The notes under the pieces are model-generated. The model did not search any database. It was not told the DNA's origin and saw nothing but the letters and a program-made list of their open reading frames with translations. Positions 1 to 8,329 of a stretch of 44,996 nucleotides of DNA are shown here, piece after piece (positions within the stretch are counted from its first letter, which is position 1; the number at the start of each line of letters is the position of its first letter). The stretch lies in assembly GCA_012729115.1 (NCBI GenBank), contig JAAYDR010000051.1, positions 1 to 44,996 of the forward strand. The letters are read 5' to 3'. The position numbers and the translations under genes are program-made. The stretch is from Clostridiales bacterium (GTDB lineage: Bacteria; Bacillota; Clostridia; Christensenellales; Aristaeellaceae).

Positions 1-717
1 ATCAAAGCGCTGGATATCGGCAGGCGCAAAGTACGCAATGTGCTGATCATCGGCGGTGGCCGCATCGCCCATTATCTGGCGGTGATGCTGCTTGATTCGG
101 GTATCGCGGTAAAAATTATTGAAAACAAGCAGACCCGCTGCGAGGAACTGTCGGAGTTGCTTCCCAAGGCGGATATCATCCATGGCGACGGTACCGAACG
201 GGAAGTTCTGCTGGAAGAGGGCATCAAGGCTACCGATGCAGTGGTAACCCTGACGGATATTGACGAAGAAAACCTGCTGGTATCCATGTTTGCCAACCAC
301 CTGGGTGTGCCAAGCGTGGTCACCAAAATCAACCGCGTTGAATACGTGGAGGTACTGCACCAGGCGGGCATCGAATCCATCGTCAGCCCCAAGATACTCT
401 GCGCCACCGACATCGCCCGTTACGTGCGGGCTATGGAAAACACATCCGGCGGCTCGGTGATCTCGGTACACCAACTGATGGATGGCCGTGTGGAGGCTCT
501 GGAATTCGTAGTCACCAAGTCCACGCATCACCGGGGCGAGAAACTGCAAAAGATCACCCTGAAGCCGGGGATGCTGATCAGCAGCATCATTCGTGGGGGC
601 TCGGTTATCATTCCCAAGGGGAGCGACACAATAGAACTGGGTGATACGTTGATTGTCGTCACCATTGCTGAACAGGCCATTGCCGATCTGAACGAGATCT
701 TTGCAGAAGGCGTCTGA
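1..717 (+). CDS. trkA: Trk potassium uptake regulatory subunit TrkA, C-terminal half (5' end outside window)
   Basis: The reading frame is open from base 1, so the gene begins upstream of the window; an internal GTG at 40 is not the real start. The visible part holds one RCK unit: a Rossmann NAD-binding segment with the glycine-rich LIIGGGRIA motif near residue 15, an acidic strand end (IIEN), a GDGT turn, and then a TrkA-C-like domain from about residue 150. Full TrkA proteins are about 450 residues with two such units, so this is probably the second. TrkA gates the TrkH K+ channel in response to nucleotides at the inner membrane face. trkH follows 14 bp downstream in the same direction, which confirms the assignment. 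Confidence 0.93.
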   Translation: MKALDIGRRKVRNVLIIGGGRIAHYLAVMLLDSGIAVKIIENKQTRCEELSELLPKADIIHGDGTEREVLLEEGIKATDAVVTLTDIDEENLLVSMFANHLGVPSVVTKINRVEYVEVLHQAGIESIVSPKILCATDIARYVRAMENTSGGSVISVHQLMDGRVEALEFVVTKSTHHRGEKLQKITLKPGMLISSIIRGGSVIIPKGSDTIELGDTLIVVTIAEQAIADLNEIFAEGV

Positions 718-731
718 GGGGAGAAGCTGAC

Positions 732-2177
732 ATGAATCGCCGGATGATCATCTACCTGATCGGCCATATTCTCACAATCGTGGCCCTGTTCATGCTCCCC
801 GCCCTGGGCATCTCCCTGTACCTGCAGGAACGCGGGGCGGCGATCGGCCTGGCGCTGTCCATCGGTCTGGCTCTTGCGCTGGGCATTGCCGCCATCATGA
901 CCCGGCCCAAGGACAGGAGCCTTCACGCACGGGAGGGCTTCGTTACCGTGGGCCTGGCCTGGATTGTGGTATCCTTGTTCGGCGGGCTGCCCTTCTTTTT
1001 AAGCGGCGCGATACCGGACTTTATTGATAGCCTGTTTGAAGCAGTTTCAGGTTTCACAACCACCGGCTCCAGTATTCTCACCAACGTGGAGGCCATGCCC
1101 AAAGGTCTGCTGTATTGGCGCAGCTTCACACACTGGCTGGGCGGTATGGGGGTGCTGGTCTTCATGCTGGCCCTCGTGCCCACCGGCCGGGGGAGCGGCC
1201 ATTCCATCTACCTGCTCCGGGCGGAAAGCCCCGGTCCACAGGTGGATAAGCTGGTACCCCGTATGCGCCGTACAGCGGAAATCCTCTACACCATCTATGT
1301 TGTAATGACCGTTGTGCAGATCATCCTGATGCTGCTGGGGGGCGTAACGCTGTTTGACTCGGTGACAATCACCTTTGGCACAGCGGGAACAGGCGGCTTT
1401 GCTATCAGGAACGACAGTTTAGCTGGATACAGCCCCTACATCCAGAACCTGGTTACCGTGTTTATGGCGCTGTTCGGAGTCAATTTCAGCATTTACTATC
1501 TGCTGCTGATTCGCTCCTTCCGCACGGCCTATAAAAATGAGGAACTTCGCGCTTACCTGGGAATCATGATTGCATTTACCGCTCTCATCACCGTGGACAT
1601 TCTGCCCCTGTACAAGCATGTGAACGAGGCGATTCGCCATGCGGCGTTCCAGGTATCCTCCATCATGACGACAACGGGATACGCCACCACGGACTTTAAC
1701 CTTTGGCCCCAGTTTTCCAGGTTTTTGCTGGTGGTGCTGATGATTCTGGGCGCTTCGGCGGGTTCTACCGGCGGCGGCTTTAAGATCATACGCGTACTCA
1801 TTTTATTAAAGTCAGCCCGCAACAGCCTCACTCGGATGCTGCATCCCAATACAGTCCGACTGACCCGCCTGAACGGTACTGTTCTGGATGAAGATACCAT
1901 CAAGGGGACTCATGTCTACCTGACTCTCTATGGAAGCATCGCGCTTCTTTCCATGATTCTGGTCTCTCTGGATGGCTACTCCATGGAAACAAATATCACA
2001 GCTGTGCTGGCCTGCTTTAACAACATCGGCCCCGGGCTGGATCTGGTAGGGCCTGTGGGGAATTTCAGCGGATATTCGCATATGAGCAAGATTGTTCTCA
2101 CCATTGACATGCTGTTGGGACGTCTGGAGATCGTGCCGATGCTCACGCTTCTGACTCCATCCGTGTGGCGGCGATAA
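732..2177 (+). CDS. trkH: Trk/Ktr-type potassium uptake membrane subunit TrkH
   Basis: A 481-residue polytopic membrane protein of the SKT K+ transporter superfamily. The selectivity-filter loops are visible: SGFTTTGSS near residue 107, GTAGTGGFA near 220, MTTTGYATTD near 315 and NNIGPGLDLVG near 430. The C-terminus (LGRLEIVPMLTLL) is typical of TrkH. The start ATG follows a GAGGGGAGAA ribosome binding site that overlaps the trkA stop, so the two genes form an operon. Length is normal for the family and no damage is seen. Confidence 0.95.
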   Translation: MNRRMIIYLIGHILTIVALFMLPALGISLYLQERGAAIGLALSIGLALALGIAAIMTRPKDRSLHAREGFVTVGLAWIVVSLFGGLPFFLSGAIPDFIDSLFEAVSGFTTTGSSILTNVEAMPKGLLYWRSFTHWLGGMGVLVFMLALVPTGRGSGHSIYLLRAESPGPQVDKLVPRMRRTAEILYTIYVVMTVVQIILMLLGGVTLFDSVTITFGTAGTGGFAIRNDSLAGYSPYIQNLVTVFMALFGVNFSIYYLLLIRSFRTAYKNEELRAYLGIMIAFTALITVDILPLYKHVNEAIRHAAFQVSSIMTTTGYATTDFNLWPQFSRFLLVVLMILGASAGSTGGGFKIIRVLILLKSARNSLTRMLHPNTVRLTRLNGTVLDEDTIKGTHVYLTLYGSIALLSMILVSLDGYSMETNITAVLACFNNIGPGLDLVGPVGNFSGYSHMSKIVLTIDMLLGRLEIVPMLTLLTPSVWRR

Positions 2178-2199
2178 GTGTAGAACCACAAAGGGTTAA

Positions 2200-2228
2200 A
2201 GGGCGGCTTGCTTCACACGGGCCGCCCT
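2200..2228. terminator. Hairpin between convergent trkH and solute-binding gene, probable bidirectional terminator
   Basis: An 8-bp perfect stem (AGGGCGGC / GCCGCCCT) with a 13-nt loop lies in the short gap between two convergent operons. On the minus strand it is followed by TTTAACCCTTT. The plus-strand tail is only weakly T-rich, so termination is better supported for the minus-strand operon. Confidence 0.55.
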
Positions 2229-2292
2229 GCTGTTCCTTATTCAAAGGGAGATGCTGCCTGCACCGGGGCTGTCGCAGAAGGTGGCTGACTCC

Positions 2293-3456
2293 CTACTCAC
2301 CCGCCTCCTTCAATGCAGACACGATCCTCTCATAGGTGTCCATGGTAAGCCCCGGCACCACCGACACCAACTCCTGGGGAATGCCTGTAACCCCGACGGC
2401 GGAAACGTCGTATTGCCCGCCTGTTACACCGGTGCGGAAGCCGTAGCGGCTGAAAGCGATCTCCTGGATACGTTTGTCGCTGAGGGCCTCCACGAAACGC
2501 ACACCCGCGTCGGAAAAAGCGATAATACAATGGGAGTTCCAGATGGTAGGCGCGGGGTAGAGGATCCGCACCCGGTCCTTGACCTGTGCATAACCCTCTG
2601 GATTTTGGTTGGCAAAGTCCACCATGCTCTTTTCATAATCCACGATCAGCGGCTTTGCGCCCATACCCGTGCGCAAGTAGAGATCAAAGAGGTCCGCAGG
2701 CGTGTTGTTCATAAAGCCAGACTTGAGATAAAAATCCTGAAGCCTGGGCAGCACCGTAATCAAGCTTTGCGCCGAAACCTGACCGTCACCCATGATGGCA
2801 GCCAGCAGGCCGTAATACGTCGCTCCCGGAGAGGAGGTGACAGGGTCTGTGGAGGCAATGTTCACACTGCCATACAAGCCTCCCACTCCAATCTCGCTCC
2901 ATTTCTTTTCTTCGTTAATGTACGCAAGCAGCCGCGGCATATCCGTTACGTAAAACACGCCGTCCGTTTCACTTACAATCCCCTGGGCCATCAGTGCCTG
3001 CGTCACCTGGTCCCAGGAATAAAACACGATGGGTGTATTCAGCGCGACAGCGCTCTTTTTTCGCGGTAGACGGAGCGCCTCGCCGCTTGCCGCAGGGGTC
3101 TGGTAATATTCATAATAGCGCTGATCGGAGAAGAATACGAAATCATAGGTCTTATTAACCCCGTTCTGCTCATAGGTCAGCGGCTCCTTAATCAACTTGC
3201 CGTTGCTCCAGGCATCGTTGATCACTACCAACTGATAATCCTCCAGCAGAATTCGGTTTACCTCCGCGTCCGCCAAAAAGTTCTCCTTGCCTCCACCCAC
3301 CGCGCCATAGATGGTCTGGGCTTTTTGTACCTGCTGTTGCTGCTTGAGGGTCGCAAGGATGCTTTCCCGGGCGGGACGGCTGGCCAGTAAGCCCACCGCT
3401 ACGATGAGCAGGAAGAGGCCTAGGCCCAACAACATCTTTTTCGTTCCTGTTTTCAT
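2293..3456 (-). CDS. Membrane-anchored solute-binding protein (periplasmic-binding-protein-like)
   Basis: A 387-residue protein with a basic N-terminus and a single hydrophobic segment (about residues 8-25), which could be an uncleaved signal anchor. The rest looks like a type 2 solute-binding fold; the alternating helix/strand pattern resembles the N-terminal half of the VWA-fused protein two genes upstream. No lipobox cysteine is visible. Start ATG is preceded by GGAGAA. It is the last gene of a three-gene minus-strand operon. The ligand cannot be read from sequence and no ABC permease or ATPase gene is adjacent, so a signalling or surface-assembly role is as likely as transport. Confidence 0.6.
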   Translation of the reverse strand: MKTGTKKMLLGLGLFLLIVAVGLLASRPARESILATLKQQQQVQKAQTIYGAVGGGKENFLADAEVNRILLEDYQLVVINDAWSNGKLIKEPLTYEQNGVNKTYDFVFFSDQRYYEYYQTPAASGEALRLPRKKSAVALNTPIVFYSWDQVTQALMAQGIVSETDGVFYVTDMPRLLAYINEEKKWSEIGVGGLYGSVNIASTDPVTSSPGATYYGLLAAIMGDGQVSAQSLITVLPRLQDFYLKSGFMNNTPADLFDLYLRTGMGAKPLIVDYEKSMVDFANQNPEGYAQVKDRVRILYPAPTIWNSHCIIAFSDAGVRFVEALSDKRIQEIAFSRYGFRTGVTGGQYDVSAVGVTGIPQELVSVVPGLTMDTYERIVSALKEAGE

Positions 3457-3477
3457 AGGAGTTCTCCTTATTGCCGC

Positions 3478-4086
3478 TTATAGATTTATAGAAGGTACGT
3501 CGTCGTGAGTCAACAAGCCGTCCTGGATACAGGACCGGGTCATAACCTCCATATCCACGGACATATCCAGCATATCCCTTTGATAAAGGTTTTCATGGAA
3601 ACGGTTCATGGCGTTATGAATGTTATCCAGATGCCCGATCAGCTTATCTCTCAGCTCAGGGTTGCTAATGCCATTTTTCTCCATTTGTCCATAGCGGCTG
3701 AGCAAGCCTCTCAAGGTAGGCAAGTAGAAGCTAAAAAATTTATAAGGTGTTTTAACCTCGTCCTTCTTTTCTTGAAGGGTCTGCAGAATACGGCGCACCA
3801 CCTGGATCATCTCGTCGGCTTCCCTCTGTACCTCGTCATCCTGAAGAGTCTGTGCCAGTCCGTCGATCTCTTGGAGGGCAGCCTCCCCCTGGGAAATCGT
3901 CTCCTCTATACTGGTGCTGGGTTCAGGAGCGATCGTCTGGGATTTAGGTCTCAGCAGAAGGGCAAACACTGCGAAGGCAACCAATCCGCAGACAAGAGCC
4001 ATGAGCAAGTCCCCACCCAGCAGGTATACCGCGATCACCGCAAGCCCACCGATTCCGCCGGAAAGCAGATAATGATTCCCCAACAT
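3478..4086 (-). CDS. XpaC-like membrane protein (5-bromo-4-chloroindolyl phosphate hydrolysis family)
   Basis: A 202-residue protein with two N-terminal membrane segments (about residues 8-24 and 28-46), then a soluble helical domain with coiled-coil character. The pattern of two membrane segments plus a helical domain containing TPYKFFSFYLPT resembles the XpaC / Halogen_Hydrol family, whose members often neighbour TelA-type and VWA genes. No TelA gene is visible in this window. The gene lies 14 bp downstream of the VWA gene and 21 bp upstream of the solute-binding gene, so the three are probably co-transcribed. Biochemical function is unknown in the family. Confidence 0.62.
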   Translation of the reverse strand: MLGNHYLLSGGIGGLAVIAVYLLGGDLLMALVCGLVAFAVFALLLRPKSQTIAPEPSTSIEETISQGEAALQEIDGLAQTLQDDEVQREADEMIQVVRRILQTLQEKKDEVKTPYKFFSFYLPTLRGLLSRYGQMEKNGISNPELRDKLIGHLDNIHNAMNRFHENLYQRDMLDMSVDMEVMTRSCIQDGLLTHDDVPSINL

Positions 4087-4100
4087 TTTCTTCCATCCTC

Positions 4101-5678
4101 TCAGTTATAGCCCCGCACGGTCTGGAATGCTTCCATCAGATCCGTTTTTCCATTAAACACCTTTCCGCCGGTAATCTTCGCAATGTCCTCCAACTGCTCC
4201 GTGTCCGCCTCACCAAAGGTGATGGAGTAAACACCGATTTGCAGCGGGGTTTCCCGGTAAGTCCGGATAAACTGCTGGATATCCCCCCCAGACTGGCCGT
4301 CTGTCATCAGCACCACCGACAGGGTCTGATGCCGGTCATCATAGGCACTGAGCTCCCGGTAAGCCTCAGTGAGCGCTTCGTAGATATCCGTGCCGCCGCC
4401 GGCTTCATTTGATAATAGTTCCTTCAGCAACGCCTGCTGATCTTTTCCGCTTCCCTTGATTGTATCACGAGGGCTGCCGCTAAAGGGAATCAGGAGTATT
4501 TGGTCCTGTTCCCCAAACTGGATAAAGTCTTTGGCAGCCAACTCCGGTGTCAGCAGCCGTGTCATGGCATCGGTCAACTCCCGGTACCCTTGCCCATACA
4601 TGCTGCCGGACATATCCAAGCAGAAAACCGTCACCGATGGCTTTTTAAATTCCTCCTGATAAATCCGAAAGGCTTCGCGAATTACTTCTGCAGCCGGGTA
4701 TTTGATGGGGGTCAGATAAGCCCGCATGTCAATGCCCCATTGGCGGTTAAAAACCGCTTCACTGCCATAGGGATTTTGACCGCCGTAGCCTGTGCGGCGA
4801 CCGGTCTCTGCCATGGCTTTCTGTGCCTGGGTATCCAGCAGCCAGGACTGGAGTTTGATAAAGTCTGCCTTTTTGTCCTTGTCACCATGGTCGATATAGG
4901 CAAAGGGTGAGTCGCTGATGGATACCCCTTCCTTGGGGTAAATCAGATAAAGGGGCTCCTTTCCCTCCCGTTCCAGACGCTGATTCAGCCCGATCATCAG
5001 AAACTCGTAGTTGATCATCGCGTCATAATCACCCGTCAGGTACAGTTCCCCCACATAATCCTCACTGCCGGAGTTGCGCTCCACCCCGGAAAACAACTCC
5101 TTCATCGCATCGCGCAGCGTAGGTTCCTCCAGGGTTTTCCTGGTCAATACCTCCGGGTTTCCAGCCATGGTGCTGAGAAAGCCCAGATAAGCCGAAGCAC
5201 CGCTGTTGGTTTGGGTGGCTGATGGCATGATAAAGGAAAGCTGCTTGCTTCGCACCGCATTTACAATATCCTCCATGGAGACCTGTCGCCCGGTAAAGCC
5301 CAAGGCCTCAGCTTTGGACTGTTTGATGCCAAAAACAATGGGGTTGATGGCTGTTACCTTGGAATCGGTGATCTTCTGCTTGCCTGAGAGCATGTACAGC
5401 CAGATGGAGTTGGAAAGCCATACCGCATCATAGGGACATTCAGCATCACTTAAGGTGTTCATCAATTTCATGGTGTTTTGATACGTAAACTCCACCGTGA
5501 TGCCTTGGGATTTGGCGTAGGTTGATAAAAGGTTTTCCATATCCCGGTTTTCCACGCTGGCCACTAGACGAAATGGGATTCGAGCTGAGGCGATGGCTGC
5601 TGTCAGACAGACACCCAGGAACAGCATGGTCGCCAGAAACAACGAAAACCGCCGGCTCTTCCTTGATGAGGTTCTCAT
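4101..5678 (-). CDS. Solute-binding domain fused to a von Willebrand factor A domain, secreted
   Basis: A 525-residue protein. Residues 1-32 form a signal peptide or anchor (basic start, hydrophobic core ending near ASA). Residues about 35-310 look like an extracellular solute-binding domain. Residues about 345-525 are a VWA domain with an intact MIDAS: DMSGS at 355-359, Thr430 in GGGTD and Asp460 in MTDGQ. Such VWA domains bind divalent metal and a protein partner. Start ATG at 5678 has GGAGG 12 nt upstream and a sigma-70-type promoter further up. It heads an operon with the XpaC-like and second solute-binding genes. The fusion suggests a surface complex that senses or captures a ligand; the ligand is unknown. 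Confidence 0.75.
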   Translation of the reverse strand: MRTSSRKSRRFSLFLATMLFLGVCLTAAIASARIPFRLVASVENRDMENLLSTYAKSQGITVEFTYQNTMKLMNTLSDAECPYDAVWLSNSIWLYMLSGKQKITDSKVTAINPIVFGIKQSKAEALGFTGRQVSMEDIVNAVRSKQLSFIMPSATQTNSGASAYLGFLSTMAGNPEVLTRKTLEEPTLRDAMKELFSGVERNSGSEDYVGELYLTGDYDAMINYEFLMIGLNQRLEREGKEPLYLIYPKEGVSISDSPFAYIDHGDKDKKADFIKLQSWLLDTQAQKAMAETGRRTGYGGQNPYGSEAVFNRQWGIDMRAYLTPIKYPAAEVIREAFRIYQEEFKKPSVTVFCLDMSGSMYGQGYRELTDAMTRLLTPELAAKDFIQFGEQDQILLIPFSGSPRDTIKGSGKDQQALLKELLSNEAGGGTDIYEALTEAYRELSAYDDRHQTLSVVLMTDGQSGGDIQQFIRTYRETPLQIGVYSITFGEADTEQLEDIAKITGGKVFNGKTDLMEAFQTVRGYN

Positions 5679-5721
5679 AACGGCCCTTTACCTCCAATGA
5701 GTCATTGAATCATTTGTCATC

Positions 5722-5750
5722 ATTATAACCATAGAAGCAGGTATGAGCAA
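5722..5750 (-). promoter_or_regulatory. Sigma-70/sigma-A-type promoter of the VWA operon
   Basis: On the minus strand TTGCTC (-35, 5750-5745) and TATAAT (-10, 5727-5722) are separated by exactly 17 bp and lie 44 bp upstream of the VWA start codon. Confidence 0.8.
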
Positions 5751-5828
5751 GACAGATGATAAAGCAATTCACAGAGGTACTCTCATCCATCCATCTGGGC
5801 GCGGTATGGCGAATGGTTTCCTGTATAC

Positions 5829-5858
5829 AAAAAAACTCACTCGCTGTACGAGTGAGCT
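5829..5858 (-). terminator. Intrinsic terminator (minus strand) with no gene upstream of it
   Basis: A perfect 8-bp stem CTCACTCG / CGAGTGAG (5836-5843 and 5849-5856) with a 5-nt loop is followed on the minus strand by seven T residues (5835-5829). The minus-strand DNA that would feed it (5860-7300) carries no credible gene. Confidence 0.75.
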
Positions 5859-6223
5859 AATGGAACTGGCTCCCCAGGCATGAACTACATCCGGCTGACT
5901 AACTTTGAGCCAGCAGAAATTCAAGATTCATTCCCTGCCCTGTTCCGTATCCCGCGTGAGCTTGTGGCGTGAAAAATGAATGATCGCAAATTTCACATTG
6001 AAGGCACTTGGAGCGGCCAGCTATCGGTGCCGTATTTTTTACAATCTTTCATTTAATGGCGCGCATGATAATGTGCTCTACGTAACGCACTCACCTGGTG
6101 AATGAAATCAATAAAAAAATTAAATAAACTAGCCTAAGATTGGGCTCGCAGGCTCCCCCGGCGCTGGCCGCGACCCGCCACAGAACCTATTTATATCTCG
6201 CGGTGCGGGAACGCGTGATGCAC

Positions 6224-6470
6224 CCTCACGCGCGATCAAGCAACCCCTATGGGGTTGCATCCAGGGGCGCGCGCGAGGTGTGGCATGGGCGTGATCGGGC
6301 GCGTGAGGTGGCGCATGATACTGCCCTGGCATGCAAGGCCGTCCGCGTTGCGCTTGTCGTGAGGCATGACAGCCGCCTGGGCGTAGATGGGCACGGCGTG
6401 CTGGTGACCGTGCGCGCATGTATCCTCACGCGCGATCAAGCAACCCCTTTGGGGTTGCATCCAGGAGCGC
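6224..6470. repeat. Two copies of a 47-bp GC-rich hairpin unit, 200 bp apart
   Basis: Bases 6224-6270 and 6424-6470 match at 45 of 47 positions with a spacing of exactly 200 bp. Each copy holds a perfect 8-bp hairpin, GCAACCCC / GGGGTTGC, with a 3-nt loop (6240-6258 and 6440-6458). One of the two differences lies in the loop, so the stem is preserved. Confidence 0.85.
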
Positions 6471-6540
6471 ACGAGGACGCGGGCGTGATCGCGCACGGGC
6501 GCGTGATGCGGCGCGACGCTGGCCAGGCGTGGGGCAGGAG

Positions 6541-6780
6541 CCCCAGGCGCTGGGGATCGGCAGCCGCACGGACCTTGGCCGGCGTGGGGCGCGCTTGCCA
6601 GGCATGGATCCAGGCGCAGGCACGCGCTTGCGCGGCGTCGCGCTGAACGTGGGGCTGGAGCGCCAGGCGCTGGGGATCGGCAGCCGCCCAGACACTGGCC
6701 AGCGTGGGGCGCGCTTGCCAGGCGTGGATCCGGGCGCAGGCACACGCTTGCACGGCGTCGCGCTGAACGTGGGGCTGGAG
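6541..6780. repeat. 120-bp tandem duplication
   Basis: Bases 6541-6660 and 6661-6780 are direct tandem copies with 10 differences in 120 and no gaps. A truncated third start is visible at 6781. The shorter motif GTGGGGCTGGAGCGCCAGGC recurs again at 6804-6823. No gene is assigned to the repeat. Confidence 0.9.
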
Positions 6781-6840
6781 CGCCAGGCGCTTACGCTCAG
6801 GCGTGGGGCTGGAGCGCCAGGCGCTCACGTGCAGGCGTGG

Positions 6841-6881
6841 GCGTGTGCGTGTGTGCATGCACGTATACGCATACGCATGCG
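6841..6881. other. 41-nt perfect alternating purine-pyrimidine tract (Z-DNA-prone)
   Basis: Every step from 6841 to 6881 alternates purine and pyrimidine, made of GC, GT and AC steps with a few AT steps. It lies just after the tandem repeats and about 500 bp upstream of the accessory operon. Alternating GC/GT tracts of this length can adopt Z-form DNA under negative supercoiling. Confidence 0.8.
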
Positions 6882-7378
6882 GGTACAAATACCGCACGTG
6901 CGCACGTTGGCCGGTTTTGGAGAAAATTTTTGCCGGATTTGACAATGGTTTGCGGGCTCCTCGATCCGGCCGCTTTGCCACAGCTGTGGGGCGGCCATGC
7001 TATGCTTCCAGCGTCGGCAGGGCAGCCCGCCGGCAGCACTCCAAGACAAGCACGACCGAGGCACCTTGACAACTGCAAGCCCCACGGCGAAAAGGATAGC
7101 GCAACCGGGCTCAAGCCCGCCCCAGACCGGCATACACTCACGGAAAGGCCGGCACAGGCGAAAAAAGCAACCGCGGCGATGCTCCAAGCGTGAATCCCAT
7201 TGCACCCGAAAGCGTGCAATAGCCGGCACGAGACAACGTGCAGCGGGCGGGGCTGGCCCTGACAACGCCGGCCCTCAGCGATGCAAGGGAAAACCCTTGC
7301 GCCGCGCACAGCCCACGCCTGGCCGGCGCGGGTTGTGCATGGCGCAAGACGCCAAAACATGACAGGAGGGTCAAAACC

Positions 7379-8221
7379 ATGGCAAACAACGAAAACAGCA
7401 AGCCGATGTACACTTTCGCGCCCCACACTATCACCTGCAACGGGCAGGAATTTCCCGCGGAGTATTCCATCAATCCCACAAGCGGCCATGTTTACGCTTT
7501 CCTGACGATCCAGGAGCGCGGAAAGCCCGTTTCTGTCAAGCTCAAGGTTACACAGAGCGAGGCCGAATATGCCGCGATCCTCCAGGCCGCCCAGCAGGAG
7601 CGCGAGGAGCGCAACGCCGGCAAGCAGGCGAAGGAGCCCGCGGCCGAGGCCGTGGCTGCTGGCCAGGAGCCCGAGGCCGCGCAACCCGAGGCCGTGGTGC
7701 CCGTAACCGTGCTGGCGAAGGATCCCGACACCGTGGCAAAAAAGCAACCTGCCGCTCTGGCCGCCTACTGGGAAAAGCGTCGCGCACAGAAGGCCGCCCA
7801 GCAAGCAGCCCAGGAGCCAGAGGCCGAGCCCACAGCCGAGCCCGTGGCCGTGCAGGCACAAGAACCAAAGCCAATGCCCGTGCAGGCGAAGGAGTCCAAG
7901 GCCGTGGAACCCGTCACCGTGGAGCCCGTGGCCGTCGCCCAGGATGAACGGGATCCCAAGCAGGCTCGCGGGCCCGTGCCGGACAAGAACTTTGTGGGGA
8001 AAGAGATAGCGGGCAATGGCTGGAAAATCCTGTTCGACGCCGCCCAGGAGCGCACGCGGGTGATCTTCGAGGGTGAACCGACGAAGGCCGCCCTGGTGAC
8101 CGTGGAAAAGGCCGGGTTTTACTGGTCCACAGTGATGCAGAGCTTTAATAAAAAATTGACTTTCAAGGCGTACCGGGCCGCCCAGGCCCTGGCGCTGGAC
8201 CTGCGCGCTGTCTGCGGTTGA
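7379..8221 (+). CDS. Accessory mobile-element protein with Ala/Glu/Pro/Val-rich linker and C-terminal DNA-metabolism-associated domain
   Basis: 280 residues. N-terminal region (1-60) looks globular; residues about 65-215 are a low-complexity Ala-Glu-Pro-Val-Gln linker; residues 215-280 form a conserved-looking domain with WKILFD, FEGEPTKAAL and GFYWS. This resembles the short tail (..GFRWS..) found at the ends of many phage and conjugative-element proteins. The start was chosen at ATG 7379, which follows CAGGAGGGT; a longer frame upstream lacks a ribosome binding site. First gene of a five-gene operon. The next gene uses a nearly identical leader (CAGGAGGGTnAnAACC). Function unknown. Confidence 0.7.
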   Translation: MANNENSKPMYTFAPHTITCNGQEFPAEYSINPTSGHVYAFLTIQERGKPVSVKLKVTQSEAEYAAILQAAQQEREERNAGKQAKEPAAEAVAAGQEPEAAQPEAVVPVTVLAKDPDTVAKKQPAALAAYWEKRRAQKAAQQAAQEPEAEPTAEPVAVQAQEPKPMPVQAKESKAVEPVTVEPVAVAQDERDPKQARGPVPDKNFVGKEIAGNGWKILFDAAQERTRVIFEGEPTKAALVTVEKAGFYWSTVMQSFNKKLTFKAYRAAQALALDLRAVCG

Positions 8222-8329
8222 CAGCGCGCAACCCTTCCGCCTGACGATGGCCGGATGGCAACCGGCCGAAACGCTCCCGTCCGGGAGCGTCGCGGAAAGC
8301 CGCAAAAATTGCACAGGAGGGTAACAACC

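Larger units (their letters stand above)
5751..7378. other. 1.6-kb stretch without a convincing gene
   Basis: The first 370 bp are AT-richer and hold an orphan terminator. A 30-codon plus-strand frame at 5881-5973 (starts MNYIRLTNFEPAE) has no ribosome binding site and may be a gene remnant. From about 6140 the sequence becomes very GC-rich with dispersed and tandem repeats and long open frames on both strands. Those frames look like composition artefacts, since none has a ribosome binding site or a recognisable domain. From 6900 to 7378 there are several small hairpins (for example ATTGCAC / GTGCAAT near 7200 and AAGGG / CCCTT near 7290) leading into the operon at 7379. A TTGACA at 6939-6944 lacks a good -10 partner. 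Confidence 0.6.

Noticed and set aside
5881-5973. 30-codon plus-strand frame
   Set aside because: Reads like protein but has no ribosome binding site and no recognisable family; mentioned only as a possible remnant.
6224-6780. CRISPR-like array
   Set aside because: Only two 47-bp copies at 200 bp and one 120-bp tandem pair; no regular short spacers and no cas genes.
6939-6967. Promoter with TTGACA at 6939
   Set aside because: No acceptable -10 hexamer at 16-18 bp spacing.
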